A stretch of DNA of 64,000 bases from Stomatobaculum sp. F0698 (lineage in GTDB: Bacteria; Bacillota; Clostridia; Lachnospirales; Lachnospiraceae), in the NCBI RefSeq assembly GCF_030644385.1, contig NZ_CP130060.1, positions 1,860,001-1,924,000 of the forward strand, in the 5' to 3' direction. Positions 27,375-36,685 of the stretch are shown in pieces (within the stretch, counting starts at the first letter, position 1; every line of letters begins with the position of its first letter). Made by a program: the position numbers and the translations under genes. The notes beneath the pieces are model-generated. The model was not told where the DNA came from, made no database searches, and worked only from the letters and a program-made list of their open reading frames with translations.

Positions 27375-27740
27375 TCAGTTCTTCTCTTCTCTGTTCTCCT
27401 TCGCTTCTTCCGCGAAGCGTTCGCGGAGCGCCTCGCTCTGTGCAAGCGAACTCAGCTTTTCCTCGAGCAGCGATACCTTTAAGCTCAGCGAAAAGACCTT
27501 CATAAAGAGAATGGCAATGACCAGCAAAAACAAGAGATTTGCCGGCGACTGCACGCCGAAAAATTCCGTGAGCCGGTAGATGAGCGGCGGAAAGGCCGCG
27601 AGCAGAATAAAGAGTAGGGACGAGAGCACCCAGAACACGCTGTCCTCGATCTGCATCTTCGCCTTGCGTATCCGTGTCAGTACGACCGCTCCCGCGAGCA
27701 GCGCAGCGGCGAGCAGAAAAATACGAAGTCCCACGCTCAT
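27375..27740 (-). CDS. DUF2304-family small membrane protein
   Basis: 121 residues: three membrane helices, then a Glu/Lys-rich coiled-coil tail that would lie in the cytoplasm. This is the DUF2304 build, nearly always found beside a GtrB/DPM-like glycosyltransferase, as here (the upstream gene overlaps it as ATGA). It may partner that transferase or flip its polyprenyl-phosphate sugar product; this is inference from the pairing. Its stop is followed by a GAGCGCC/GGCGCTC hairpin without a T-tract. Confidence 0.85.
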   Translation of the reverse strand: MSVGLRIFLLAAALLAGAVVLTRIRKAKMQIEDSVFWVLSSLLFILLAAFPPLIYRLTEFFGVQSPANLLFLLVIAILFMKVFSLSLKVSLLEEKLSSLAQSEALRERFAEEAKENREEKN

Positions 27741-28450
27741 GTCTTATCTCCTCCTTGCAGGCTCTTTCCCGCCCGAAAACTCTGAATCAAGAGGATGGAG
27801 AGCAGCATACGCGTCATATAGCGAACGGATATCCACGGTGTCAGATAACTGCGCCCCGAAGTTCGAAGGTCCATCTCCGCCTGAATTTCCCGGAAGCGCA
27901 CGCCGTTCTTTGCGAGAAAGGAAAGGGTGTCCGGCTCGGGCGGGTAGTTGATCTGCCGCGAGAAGAGCTCTATCATGCGGCGGTTGTACATGCGCATGCC
28001 CGAAGTCGGGTCCTCGATGCGCACGCCCGAGGCAAGGTGTATGGCCGCCGTAATCATGCGACTGCCGAGCATGCGAAGGGTGTGCGGCTTCTTGACACTC
28101 ACAAAGCGGGATGCAATCACAATCTCCGCCCCCGCCTTGATTTCCTCGTACATCGCGGGGATGTATTCCGCCCGGTGCTGCCCGTCGCCGTCGAACTGGA
28201 CGGCGGCGCGGTAGCCCTTCTCATCCGCATAGCGCATACCTGCGCGAAACGCACCGGCGAGACCTAAGTTCACCGGCAGATAGAGTGCGCGGTAGCCTTT
28301 GGCGCGGAGTATCTTCGCGGTGTCGTCGGAGGAACCGTCGTTCACCACCAGATAGTCCGCATCCGGGAGTTTCTCTTTGCAGCCCTCCACAACGCGCTCT
28401 ATGCTGCCCGCCTCGTTGTAGGCCGGTATGATCACCAGTATCTCTTTCAT
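27737..28450 (-). CDS. DPM1-like family 2 glycosyltransferase
   Basis: 237 residues. GT-A domain only, with IPAYNEAGSIERVV at the N-terminus, NDGSSDDT, and QFDGDGQH as the metal-binding motif typical of polyprenyl-phosphate glycosyltransferases. ATG at 28450 overlaps the preceding stop as ATGA, and GGGAG lies 8 nt upstream, so the longer frame start is rejected. Together with the DUF2304 protein it should make or deliver a lipid-linked sugar donor. Confidence 0.9.
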   Translation of the reverse strand: MKEILVIIPAYNEAGSIERVVEGCKEKLPDADYLVVNDGSSDDTAKILRAKGYRALYLPVNLGLAGAFRAGMRYADEKGYRAAVQFDGDGQHRAEYIPAMYEEIKAGAEIVIASRFVSVKKPHTLRMLGSRMITAAIHLASGVRIEDPTSGMRMYNRRMIELFSRQINYPPEPDTLSFLAKNGVRFREIQAEMDLRTSGRSYLTPWISVRYMTRMLLSILLIQSFRAGKSLQGGDKT

Positions 28451-29400
28451 CCGATGCTCTCCCAATAACTCCGATTCATCGTGCAGCGCGCCCTAAGCCA
28501 CTTCGGGAGCAGGCGATAGCGCTTTCCGAGCGCGTAACCGCAGTACTTTGCCGCACTCAAAGCAAAGAGGCGCGGAATTTCCCTTCCCTCTCCCTGCCGC
28601 TTCAAAAAGCGCGCCGTGCGCCGCACCAGGCGTATGCCCTCCGACTCGCTCTTAATATCCCCGAAAATTTCCGGATGTTCCGCCTGCGAGACCGCGAGGT
28701 CAAAGTTCCGGTGAAACTGTTGCGCCGGTGTGTAGCAGTGCGAATGATAGACCCGCGCATCCGCACAGTAGGCGAGGGTCCCGCCGCTCTTTAAGAGCCG
28801 CGCCGCATAAATCATGTCCTCGTTAAAGATGGCGCGGGACGGAAAACCGCCGAGCGCATCGAAACGCGCCCGATTGTAAGCAGCGCAGACATTGGAGGCG
28901 AAATAGGTCTTGATGCCGAGTCTCTCTTTGTCCACTTCGGTCTTCAGAAACGACCGATCGCCGTAGTTATAGCGCCGCGTGAATTTTTCGAGTATGTCCG
29001 CATCCGGATTGGCAAGCTGACGCCCGTAGCTCATCTCGGCCACCCCGTTCTCAAGCGGTGCAAGCAGATTTTCAAGCAGGCGGTTGTCCGCGGGCACCGC
29101 ATCCTGTGTCAACATGACAAAATAGGCCGTCTCGGAAAAAGAGACCCCCGCATTTCGCGTGCCGCCGTGGTCAAACTCCGACTTCGAGAGATGATGAACC
29201 TCACAGCGCTCGGAAAGACCGAGGAGTTCCAATTGCCCCTCCGCACCGCAGTTGTCCCAGTATGTGCGCTCGGTGTTCATGATGATGATTTTTCGCGGCA
29301 TCCGTGTCTGCCGGGAGAGCCGGTCGAGCAGGCGAAACAGGCGCTCGTCCGGGCGATAAACCGGGATAATCACATCCGCCTTTGCTCTCTTCTCTTCCAT
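28447..29400 (-). CDS. Rhamnosyltransferase-like family 2 glycosyltransferase
   Basis: 317 residues. GT-A fold with VIIPVYRPDERLFRLLDRL, SEFDHGGTRNAG (a motif typical of RgpB- and RfbF-like rhamnosyltransferases), MLTQDAVP and a later FNEDMIYAARL helix. dTDP-rhamnose genes lie 6 kb upstream in the same locus, so rhamnose transfer is plausible. The ATG at 29400 is preferred; a TTG at 29406 also sits close to AAGGGGG and overlaps the upstream stop. Confidence 0.88.
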   Translation of the reverse strand: MEEKRAKADVIIPVYRPDERLFRLLDRLSRQTRMPRKIIIMNTERTYWDNCGAEGQLELLGLSERCEVHHLSKSEFDHGGTRNAGVSFSETAYFVMLTQDAVPADNRLLENLLAPLENGVAEMSYGRQLANPDADILEKFTRRYNYGDRSFLKTEVDKERLGIKTYFASNVCAAYNRARFDALGGFPSRAIFNEDMIYAARLLKSGGTLAYCADARVYHSHCYTPAQQFHRNFDLAVSQAEHPEIFGDIKSESEGIRLVRRTARFLKRQGEGREIPRLFALSAAKYCGYALGKRYRLLPKWLRARCTMNRSYWESIG

Positions 29401-29402
29401 GC

Positions 29403-30689
29403 TCAAGCTTCCCCCTTAAATTTATGATCCTGCCGAAGGGCCAGCAGCGTCGCCGCGGCAAAGAGCAGGGTGAGCAGCGCCATCATGCCGCAGTACGAGA
29501 GCGCACCGCCGAGCAGCCCCCGATACCGTACACCGAATTCCGCGCTGACCCAAGCGAGCCCCGTGCCGAGCACATAAATCAGAAAAATACTGCGCTGCCG
29601 TTCAAGGATTACCAAACAATAGTATAACAGATTTAAGAGCGCATAAAAGCCGCCGCCCAGAATCACAAGCAAAAGTTCCGTTCTGAGTCCCTTGAGCGCC
29701 TTGCCGGCCTCCGCACCGACCAAGAGCGAAAGCACCGGTATGCCGAGGAACCAAGCCGCCAGCGAGCCGAGGAGCGTAAGCCCCAGAATGAGCCCCGTGA
29801 TTTTCCCGACCGTCGAGAGAAAGACTGCCTTTCTCCCTGCCTCTCTCGCCTCCGAGAGCAGGGTCAGTACCGGCCGTATCACAAAGTTGGACATTAAGTT
29901 GATGACCGAGGTCGGGATAAAAACGGTCGTATAGTAGCTGTTGTCCGCCGCCGTGAGATAGCGGTTCACCGCATACTTGGATGCCGCAAAGATGTAGAGA
30001 TCCAGGAAGGCACCGAGAAAGAGCCAGCGGCTCTTTGCAAAGAGGCGGCGTATATAGCCCCTGCGGAGCTCCGTTCTCACCTTCGGCAGGCAGCGAAGCG
30101 GCGCGACACAGCAGAGCAGTATCATCCCGGCCTGGCCGATGAGGGCCGCAAGGCAGGCAGCAGGCAGCGAGCGCGTCGTAAACAGCAGGAGCAAAAAGAG
30201 CGCCACGCTCCCAAGCGTGCGAAACGCATTGCTCTTCCCCGCGAGATACAGTCTTCCCTGCCGCTGAAATTCCGAATCGTAGCAGTCGGCAAAGCCGTCC
30301 AGAATTTTATAGCCCGCCGTCAGGAAGAGCACGGTCCGCGCCTCACCCGGCACGGTTAAGAGGAGACCGTAGAAGAGCGTCGCCAGAACCGCCGCCGCAC
30401 AGCTCAGCAGCCGGAACGCCCGGTATTCGCCGAAAGTCCCCTGCTCTCCCGCATCCGTCACCTGAACCGGCCGCATGCCGAAATAGGCGACGATGAAAAT
30501 CTGCTGCCCGAAGGTCGAGAAGGCAAAGAAGAAAATGCCGCCCGAGGCCGCCCCGAGCGTTCGCGTGACCACCGCGCCGAGCAGCATGCTGGTCAGCGCG
30601 TAAATAAAGGAGCCCGCCATATTCCAGAGCACATTGCGCTTTGCGATGTTGGTCTCGCTCCCGATTAAAAAACTGCCGATTCCGTTCAT
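29403..30689 (-). CDS. Wzx-type polysaccharide flippase
   Basis: 428 residues, twelve or more helices, MOP superfamily. The N-terminus (NVLWNMAGSFIYALTSML) is the typical oligosaccharide flippase start. Such proteins turn undecaprenyl-linked repeat units to the outer face. It overlaps the preceding GT2 gene as ATGA. It is notable that this locus also carries a complete ABC exporter; two export routes suggest two glycans or an intermediate flipping step. Confidence 0.87.
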   Translation of the reverse strand: MNGIGSFLIGSETNIAKRNVLWNMAGSFIYALTSMLLGAVVTRTLGAASGGIFFFAFSTFGQQIFIVAYFGMRPVQVTDAGEQGTFGEYRAFRLLSCAAAVLATLFYGLLLTVPGEARTVLFLTAGYKILDGFADCYDSEFQRQGRLYLAGKSNAFRTLGSVALFLLLLFTTRSLPAACLAALIGQAGMILLCCVAPLRCLPKVRTELRRGYIRRLFAKSRWLFLGAFLDLYIFAASKYAVNRYLTAADNSYYTTVFIPTSVINLMSNFVIRPVLTLLSEAREAGRKAVFLSTVGKITGLILGLTLLGSLAAWFLGIPVLSLLVGAEAGKALKGLRTELLLVILGGGFYALLNLLYYCLVILERQRSIFLIYVLGTGLAWVSAEFGVRYRGLLGGALSYCGMMALLTLLFAAATLLALRQDHKFKGEA

Positions 30690-31585
30690 CTTCCTCCGCC
30701 CGTCAAAAAGATTTCAAGCCGTATCAGCGCAAAGTAGAGCTCCGCAAAGAGAAGCGCCGGCCGCTTACAGCCGAGGTAGTGCCGGAAATAAAAGCGCATC
30801 GCATTCTCTCGAAGCTTCTGCCGGTCAAGTGCCCGGCGGTAACTCTTGCCTATGCTCGCCGCGTGGCGGTGCACATAGTGCGCGCTCGTCAGAAGCGCGG
30901 TCTTTGCGCCTATCTTTCTGAGTCTCTGCCCGAGGATATACTCCTCCTCATAGAGAAATACGCGCTCGTCGTAGCCGCCTGCGCGAAGAAAACTTGCGAC
31001 ATCGACCAGTAGGAGCGAGCCCGGCACACAGTCGACCCGCGCGAGTTTTGCGCGGTAGTGCCGCTCCGGGTAGTGTAAGAGAGGCGTGAACAGCCGCCGC
31101 GCAACCGGTCCCGCCTCGAGGAGATCCGCGAACCAATTTCGAAGCGGAAAGGCCGCCGCGCCGGAGAGCACGTTTGCGCGGCTCCCCGGGCGCTCTGCCC
31201 CCGGCGCTTTCGAGGGATTCATCTGCACCGGCGCAATCACGGCGAGACTCGGATTCTTTTCGAACGCCCGGATAAGACTTCTTAGGCAGTCCTCCGTAAA
31301 CTCGGCGTCCGGATTCGCAATCAGCGCGTAGGTATAGCCCTGCGCCGCCGCATAGCGAATGCCGAGATTATTGCCCGCGCCGTAACCACCGTTCTTCTCT
31401 GCCGCGAGTACAACCACTTTCCCGCCCGCTTCCGCGCGGAGCGCTTCCAAGCTGTGATCCGTCGAAGCATTGTCCACCACAATGACCGCATCAAGCGCCG
31501 CATAGTCGCGAATGCGCCGCAATTGCGCAAGCGTCGTCTCGCTGTCGTTATAGTTTACGACGATGGCCGCCGTCTTTTCACGCAT
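30686..31585 (-). CDS. Family 2 glycosyltransferase, rhamnosyl type
   Basis: 299 residues. GT-A motifs AAIVVNYNDSETTL, VVDNASTDHS, NGGYGAGNNLG and IANPDAEF (DxD equivalent), followed by VPGSLLLVDVASFLRAGGYDE and FLYEEEYILGQRL, the acceptor-side acid loop of WcaA/RfbN-like rhamnosyltransferases. Overlaps both neighbours by 4-8 nt. A cytoplasmic enzyme adding one sugar of the repeat unit. Confidence 0.9.
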   Translation of the reverse strand: MREKTAAIVVNYNDSETTLAQLRRIRDYAALDAVIVVDNASTDHSLEALRAEAGGKVVVLAAEKNGGYGAGNNLGIRYAAAQGYTYALIANPDAEFTEDCLRSLIRAFEKNPSLAVIAPVQMNPSKAPGAERPGSRANVLSGAAAFPLRNWFADLLEAGPVARRLFTPLLHYPERHYRAKLARVDCVPGSLLLVDVASFLRAGGYDERVFLYEEEYILGQRLRKIGAKTALLTSAHYVHRHAASIGKSYRRALDRQKLRENAMRFYFRHYLGCKRPALLFAELYFALIRLEIFLTGGGR

Positions 31586-32576
31586 GTGTCGCCTCCCGCA
31601 TCTTCCGTCTTCTCTCTTCCGCGCTCTTTCTCACATAGCGTCGGCCCAGCGCAAAGCGAAACGAGGGGAAGAAGCGCGTCATGAGATTCATGAGATGATA
31701 ACAGAAGAGATACCCTCTCTTCCCGCCCTCCGGCTTTGCGGCGCGATAAGGCGTTCGCGCAAGGTAAGTCACATAGGCGCGGCCGTAGGGGTTATAGGCC
31801 CCCTGCCGCCACGGTCTTTCATCCCCCGCATAGTGGACTATAGCCGGAGAGCGCTTGGCCGTGCGGAAACGCCGCTCCCCGATTTTTCGGTAGGCAGGCG
31901 AAAAGACCTCGAGCGCCGCGTAGGAGAAGTAATAATAATTGGTGATGAAATTGTACTTCGGATGCAGCGCGGCAATGCGCCCCCGCAGGAGCCCGTTGAT
32001 GGCATCCTGATCCTGAAAGAGGCAGTGGGGCGCAATTTCCGTGTAATAGGCGAGCAACTGCTTGCCTATTTCCTCATCCCGCCAGCGCGCAAGATCCACC
32101 AGCATGACACCGGCGTTAAAATACGGCTCTTCCGGCAGGATTCCGAGATAAGCCTTGACCTCGTGGTAGATGCTCGGCTCCTCCGCCATGGCGAGGAGCT
32201 TCCCGCCGAGCTCCGACTTGTACATACGGTGCAGGCTCTTCTGCACCACGGTGTCGCAGTCCAGATAGAGGACACGCTTCACATCCTCCGGCAGGAGCTC
32301 TCCGAGGAAAAAACGCCCCAGGGTGCTCAAATCAAAGCGCCCCGTGTCCGGACGCTCCGGGAAGCGCTCTTCCAGATTGCGGCAGGGGATTAACGTGAGA
32401 ACCCGCCCGAAATCCGCCGCGAGTTCCTTCAGTTTTTCCGCGGTCTCCGGCAAAATACCGGTGTCCAACAGGTAAATCCCGAGCTCCTCCTCGTCCGGAT
32501 TGCAGTCGCAGAGCGAGGCGAACGAGACCGCAAAGTGCTGTGCGTACGCCTCATTGGAGACATAAACCACGTTCAT
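31578..32576 (-). CDS. Family 8 glycosyltransferase
   Basis: 332 residues with the GT8 layout: N-terminal NVVYVSNEAYAQHFAVS, metal-binding YLDCDTVV near residue 105, YFNAGVMLVDL, LFQDQDAIN and the C-terminal HYAGDERPW. GT8 retaining enzymes add glucose or galactose to surface glycans from UDP-sugars. First gene of the tight overlap series running from here to the DUF2304 gene. AGGAGGGGAT precedes the ATG. Confidence 0.92.
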   Translation of the reverse strand: MNVVYVSNEAYAQHFAVSFASLCDCNPDEEELGIYLLDTGILPETAEKLKELAADFGRVLTLIPCRNLEERFPERPDTGRFDLSTLGRFFLGELLPEDVKRVLYLDCDTVVQKSLHRMYKSELGGKLLAMAEEPSIYHEVKAYLGILPEEPYFNAGVMLVDLARWRDEEIGKQLLAYYTEIAPHCLFQDQDAINGLLRGRIAALHPKYNFITNYYYFSYAALEVFSPAYRKIGERRFRTAKRSPAIVHYAGDERPWRQGAYNPYGRAYVTYLARTPYRAAKPEGGKRGYLFCYHLMNLMTRFFPSFRFALGRRYVRKSAEERRRKMREATHA

Positions 32577-32596
32577 CCCTATCCCCTCCTATGGAA

Positions 32597-32620
32597 ACAG
32601 CCCGGAGCACGCCGGGCTGT
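32597..32620 (-). terminator. Hairpin after leuA
   Basis: ACAGCCCGG with CCGGGCTGT, followed only by TTTCC on the minus strand. A terminator with a weak T-tract between leuA and the GT8 gene; partial read-through into the glycan operon is likely. Confidence 0.55.
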
Positions 32621-32637
32621 ATGAAAGTACAGATTCT

Positions 32638-34311
32638 TTAATAAAACAGACGGTTCACCGCAGAGAAGATACCGCGGAGCGAGGCCCTCGTGATGTTGCT
32701 CGAGATGCCGACACCGTAGGTCGTGCGTCCGCTCTTCTCATCCAGCATGTGGATGTAGGAAGCCGCCTGCGCGTTGGAACCTTGGCGCAGCGCGTGCTCG
32801 GAGTAGTCGAGAATGCGAATCTGAAGACCCAGTGCCTCCGCGAGACCGTGGCGCACCGCGTCGATCGGTCCGTTTCCGACGCCCTCAAACTGCCGCTCCT
32901 CGCCGTTCAGCGTGTAGGTGCAGACAGCGCGGGTCGAGAACTCGCCCTCCTCGAGGCCGTTGTCCGAAATCACGCACTTCTTGAAGTGTACGGGCTCCTT
33001 GCGATCCGGATAAGCGCGCTGGAACTCTGCGTAAATCTCCTCCGGTGCAATCTCACCCTGCTTCTCGGAGAGTGCCTGGATGATGTCCGCAAACTCCTTG
33101 TGCATGCCCTTCGGCAACCGGAAGCCGTAGAAGGTATCCATGATGAAGGCAACACCGCCCTTGCCGGACTGGGAGTTGATGCGCACCACCGGCTGATAGA
33201 CTCTGCCGATATCGCTCGGGTCGATCGGAAGGTAGGGTACCTGCCAGTACGGATTGTTTCGCTCCCGCATGGCCTGCAGGCCCTTGTTGATTGCATCCTG
33301 ATGCGAGCCGGAGAAGGCCGTGAAGACCAGTTCGCCCGCATAGGGATGACGCGGCGGTATGCTCATCTTCGTGCAGCGCTCATAGACCTCCGCAATCTCC
33401 TTCTCGTTCGAGATGTTGAGATGCGGCTCTATGCCTTGCGAATACATGTTGTAAGCCACGGTCAGGATGTCCACATTGCCGGTGCGCTCGCCGTTTCCGA
33501 AGAGCGTGCCCTCGACACGGTCCGCGCCCGCAAGCAGCGCGAGCTCGGTCGCCGCGACACCGGTTCCGCGGTCGTTGTGCGGGTGAATGCTAACCACAAT
33601 CGAATCGCGATTCTTAAAGTGACGCACCATCCACTCAATCTGGTCCGCATAGACATTCGGCGTGTTCATCTCGACCGTCAGCGGAAGGTTGATGATCACC
33701 TTCTTCTCCGGCGTCGCCATGCCCCACTCATCGAGAACCGCCTCACAGACCTCGAGCGCAAAGTCGAGTTCCGTCCCCATGAAGCTCTCCGGGGAGTACT
33801 CGAGGATGATGTCGTCGCGCCCGAACTCTTTCATGCAGGCCTTAACCGTCTTGACGCCGTCTATGGCAATCTGCTTAATCTCCTCGCGGCTCGCATGGAA
33901 AACCACGTCGCGCTGCAGGGTATTGGTCGAATTGTAGATGTGCACAATCGGATTCGGTATACCCTCGATTGCCTCAAAGGTTCTGCGAATCAGGTGCTCG
34001 CGGCACTGCGTGAGCACCTGGACATGCACGTCCGACGGAATCATCTTCCGCAGTGCAAGCAGACGGAGGAAGTCGAACTCAATCTGAGAGGCCGCCGGAA
34101 AGCCGATCTCGATTTCCTTGAAGCCCAGCTTTAGTAGGAGATTGAACATCTCTGTCTTCTCCTCGACGACCATGGGCTCCACGAGCGCCTGATTGCCGTC
34201 CCGTAAATCGACCGAACACCAGATGGGTGCCTTCTCGATTTCACGGTTCGGCCACTCGCGCTCAGGGAAATGAACGACCGGGTTCCGTTGATATCTCTCG
34301 ATGTGATACAT
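32638..34311 (-). CDS. leuA: 2-isopropylmalate synthase
   Basis: 557 residues, the long (LeuA2-type) form. It condenses 2-oxoisovalerate with acetyl-CoA in leucine synthesis. Motifs: VDLRDGNQALVEPM (catalytic Arg and metal Asp), SIHPHNDRGTG (metal-binding His pair) and GNGERTGNVD. The C-terminal 120 residues are the leucine-sensing regulatory domain. ATG at 34311 follows GGAGG. The gene interrupts a polysaccharide locus; no T-box leader is seen in the 92-nt upstream gap, which has only a weak promoter-like ATGACA-17-TTTATA. Confidence 0.95.
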   Translation of the reverse strand: MYHIERYQRNPVVHFPEREWPNREIEKAPIWCSVDLRDGNQALVEPMVVEEKTEMFNLLLKLGFKEIEIGFPAASQIEFDFLRLLALRKMIPSDVHVQVLTQCREHLIRRTFEAIEGIPNPIVHIYNSTNTLQRDVVFHASREEIKQIAIDGVKTVKACMKEFGRDDIILEYSPESFMGTELDFALEVCEAVLDEWGMATPEKKVIINLPLTVEMNTPNVYADQIEWMVRHFKNRDSIVVSIHPHNDRGTGVAATELALLAGADRVEGTLFGNGERTGNVDILTVAYNMYSQGIEPHLNISNEKEIAEVYERCTKMSIPPRHPYAGELVFTAFSGSHQDAINKGLQAMRERNNPYWQVPYLPIDPSDIGRVYQPVVRINSQSGKGGVAFIMDTFYGFRLPKGMHKEFADIIQALSEKQGEIAPEEIYAEFQRAYPDRKEPVHFKKCVISDNGLEEGEFSTRAVCTYTLNGEERQFEGVGNGPIDAVRHGLAEALGLQIRILDYSEHALRQGSNAQAASYIHMLDEKSGRTTYGVGISSNITRASLRGIFSAVNRLFY

Positions 34312-34403
34312 AGTTCCTCCTTCTTGCAAATGGTATAAAGCGAATTACTTCATTGCTGTCATTACTTCTGTCGTACTCTGAGCGGTTCCGGACCAAGCGG
34401 CCC

Positions 34404-35765
34404 TCAATTCTCCGCGACCAGCCCCTCCGAACGGAGCACCTCAACCATGCGCGATACACTTGCGTCGCAGAGCTCGTGGGTCGAGGCCTCAACCATCACG
34501 CGAATCAGCGGTTCCGTTCCGCTTGCGCGGAGCAGCACTCTGCCGTCGCCGGCAAGAGCCTCTTCCTCCCGTTTGACCGCCGCAAGTACGGCCGCATTGT
34601 TCTCGGCCGCCGCTTTGTCCCGCACCGGGACATTCACGAGGCGCTGCGGATAAATCGTAACCTCGCTCGCAAGTTTCGATAGCGGGCGTTTGGTCTCCAT
34701 CAGCACTTCCATGAGTTTTAAGGCCGTCACCATACCGTCACCCGTGGTCGCGTATTTCGCAAAGATGATGTGGCCGGACTGCTCTCCGCCGAGGCGGTCG
34801 CCGCTCCGCTGCATCTCTTCGTAGACATACTTGTCGCCGACCTTGGTCTTCTCGTAGGCGATGCCCTCGCGCTCCAGCGCTTTGTAGAGCCCAAGATTCG
34901 ACATAATCGTGGTCACAATGCGATTGTTTGCGAGTTCACCGCGCTGCTGCATGTACTTCCCGCAGATATAGAGGATGCGGTCGCCGTCCACCAGCTCGCC
35001 GTTCTCATCGACCGCCAGGCAACGGTCCGCATCGCCGTCAAAGGCGAAGCCGAGGTCACAGTGCTCCCGCTTGACCGTCTCGATCAAATCCTCCATGTGC
35101 GTGGAACCGCAGCAGAGGTTTATGTTCGTGCCGTTCGGCTCCGCGTGAATCAAAACCGTCGTCGCACCGAGCGCATCGAACACATTCTTCGCAATGCTGG
35201 AAGCCGAACCGTTTGCGCAGTCGAGCGCCACCTTCACGTTCTTGAACGAACGCGTCGCGAGCGAAATCAGATGGCCGATATAGCGGTTTCTGCCCGCCGA
35301 GAAATCGGTCGTGCGGCCTATGTGCTCCCTTGCGGCGAGCGGCAATTCCGCCGGCGTACCGTCAATCCACGCTTCGATTGCCTCGATGACGGACTCTTCC
35401 ATCTTCTCGCCGTTTCCGTTTAGGAGCTTAATGCCGTTATCGTAAAACGGATTGTGGCTCGCGCTGATCATGATGCCGGCATCAAAGCCCTCCGAGCGCA
35501 CCACATAGGCGACACTCGGGGTCGGCGTCACGTGCAGCAAAAACACATCCGCCCCCGAAGCCGTGAGTCCGGCCGAGAGCGCATCCTCGAGCATGTAGCT
35601 CGAGCGACGCGTATCCTTGCCGATTGCGATTTGGCAGCGCTCACCGTTTCCGTGCTTCTGTCCGTAGTACCAGCCGAGATAACGTCCCACCTGATAGGCG
35701 TGCATCGGCGTGAGTTCGACATTTGCCTCGCCGCGAAATCCGTCCGTTCCGAAATACTTGCCCAT
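34404..35765 (-). CDS. glmM: Phosphoglucosamine mutase
   Basis: 453 residues, the usual GlmM length. It interconverts glucosamine-6- and -1-phosphate for UDP-GlcNAc. Seen: GTDGFRGEAN at the N-terminus, ISASHNP with the phosphoserine near residue 100, FDGDADRC as the magnesium loop and LLRASGTEPLIRVMVE as the phosphate-binding C-terminal motif. ATG at 35765 shares its bases with the rfbD stop (TAATG), and GGAGGAG is just upstream. Phosphomannomutase is the alternative in this superfamily, but the motifs favour GlmM. Confidence 0.92.
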   Translation of the reverse strand: MGKYFGTDGFRGEANVELTPMHAYQVGRYLGWYYGQKHGNGERCQIAIGKDTRRSSYMLEDALSAGLTASGADVFLLHVTPTPSVAYVVRSEGFDAGIMISASHNPFYDNGIKLLNGNGEKMEESVIEAIEAWIDGTPAELPLAAREHIGRTTDFSAGRNRYIGHLISLATRSFKNVKVALDCANGSASSIAKNVFDALGATTVLIHAEPNGTNINLCCGSTHMEDLIETVKREHCDLGFAFDGDADRCLAVDENGELVDGDRILYICGKYMQQRGELANNRIVTTIMSNLGLYKALEREGIAYEKTKVGDKYVYEEMQRSGDRLGGEQSGHIIFAKYATTGDGMVTALKLMEVLMETKRPLSKLASEVTIYPQRLVNVPVRDKAAAENNAAVLAAVKREEEALAGDGRVLLRASGTEPLIRVMVEASTHELCDASVSRMVEVLRSEGLVAEN

Positions 35766-36685
35766 TACGCCTCCTCCCGGAGCAGCTTCAAATAGCGCCG
35801 CAGTGCGTCCCGCCAATCGGGCAGAGGCGTAAAGCCCTGTTCCGTCAGCTTATTCTTTGCAAGCCGGCTGTTAAACGGGCGCGCCGCCTTGGATTTTCCG
35901 TACTCTTCCGTCGTGACCGGGATGACCTTGGTGTCCATCCCTGCCTCTTCGAAGATTGCCTTTGCGAACTCATACCAGGAGATATAACCGCCCTCGTTGG
36001 TCGCGTGATAAGTGCCGTACTTTTCGGTCTCAACCATATCCGCGAGCAACACCGCGAGATCCAAGGTATAGGTCGGCGTACCGATCTGATCGTTGACCAC
36101 GCGAAGTTCCGGGTGGGTCTTGCCGACGCGCAGCATGGTCTTGATAAAGTTATTGCCGTTCACACCGAAGACCCAGGCAATGCGGACGATGAAATACTTG
36201 CTGAGCTGTTGCCGCACCGCCTCCTCGCCGTAGAGTTTGGTCATACCGTAGACATTCTGCGGATCGAAATCGCGGCAGTCCGGCTCCCAGGGCGCTGTGC
36301 CCTGACCGGAAAAGACATAGTCCGTGCTGATGTACATCATCTTCGCGTCAAGCTCACGGCAGGCAGCCGCGAGGTACTCGGTGCCGAGCCCGTTGATCTT
36401 CTGCACCAACTCCCGCTTGTCGGCATCCTCCGCGTCGTCAACGGCAGTCCAGGCCGCACAGTGAATCAACACCTCCGGCTTTACTTCGCGCATCACGCGT
36501 TCCACCGCCTCGCGGTCGGTGATGTCGAGCGAGACATAGGGACAAGTCGTGACCGCCGTTCCGTCCTGCACGCCGCTGTACGTCGCCGCCAAGTCGGAGC
36601 CGATTACCTCTTCGCCGCGACGCAGCAGTTCATTCACGACATCGTGCCCCAGTTGGCCCGCGACGCCGGTGACCAGGGCGCGCAT
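35765..36685 (-). CDS. rfbD: dTDP-4-dehydrorhamnose reductase
   Basis: 306 residues, an extended short-chain dehydrogenase that makes dTDP-L-rhamnose with NAD(P)H. TGVAGQLGHDV is the nucleotide-binding loop, STDYVFSGQG carries the catalytic Thr, and YGMTKLYGE the Tyr and Lys. The ATG at 36685 overlaps the rfbB stop as TGATG, which favours it over the TTG at 36688. Coupled to rfbB upstream and glmM downstream. Confidence 0.95.
   Translation of the reverse strand: MRALVTGVAGQLGHDVVNELLRRGEEVIGSDLAATYSGVQDGTAVTTCPYVSLDITDREAVERVMREVKPEVLIHCAAWTAVDDAEDADKRELVQKINGLGTEYLAAACRELDAKMMYISTDYVFSGQGTAPWEPDCRDFDPQNVYGMTKLYGEEAVRQQLSKYFIVRIAWVFGVNGNNFIKTMLRVGKTHPELRVVNDQIGTPTYTLDLAVLLADMVETEKYGTYHATNEGGYISWYEFAKAIFEEAGMDTKVIPVTTEEYGKSKAARPFNSRLAKNKLTEQGFTPLPDWRDALRRYLKLLREEA

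Noticed and set aside
34312..34403. T-box or leucine leader before leuA
   Set aside because: The gap is too short, with no leucine codon run, no T-box motif and no terminator-antiterminator pair.
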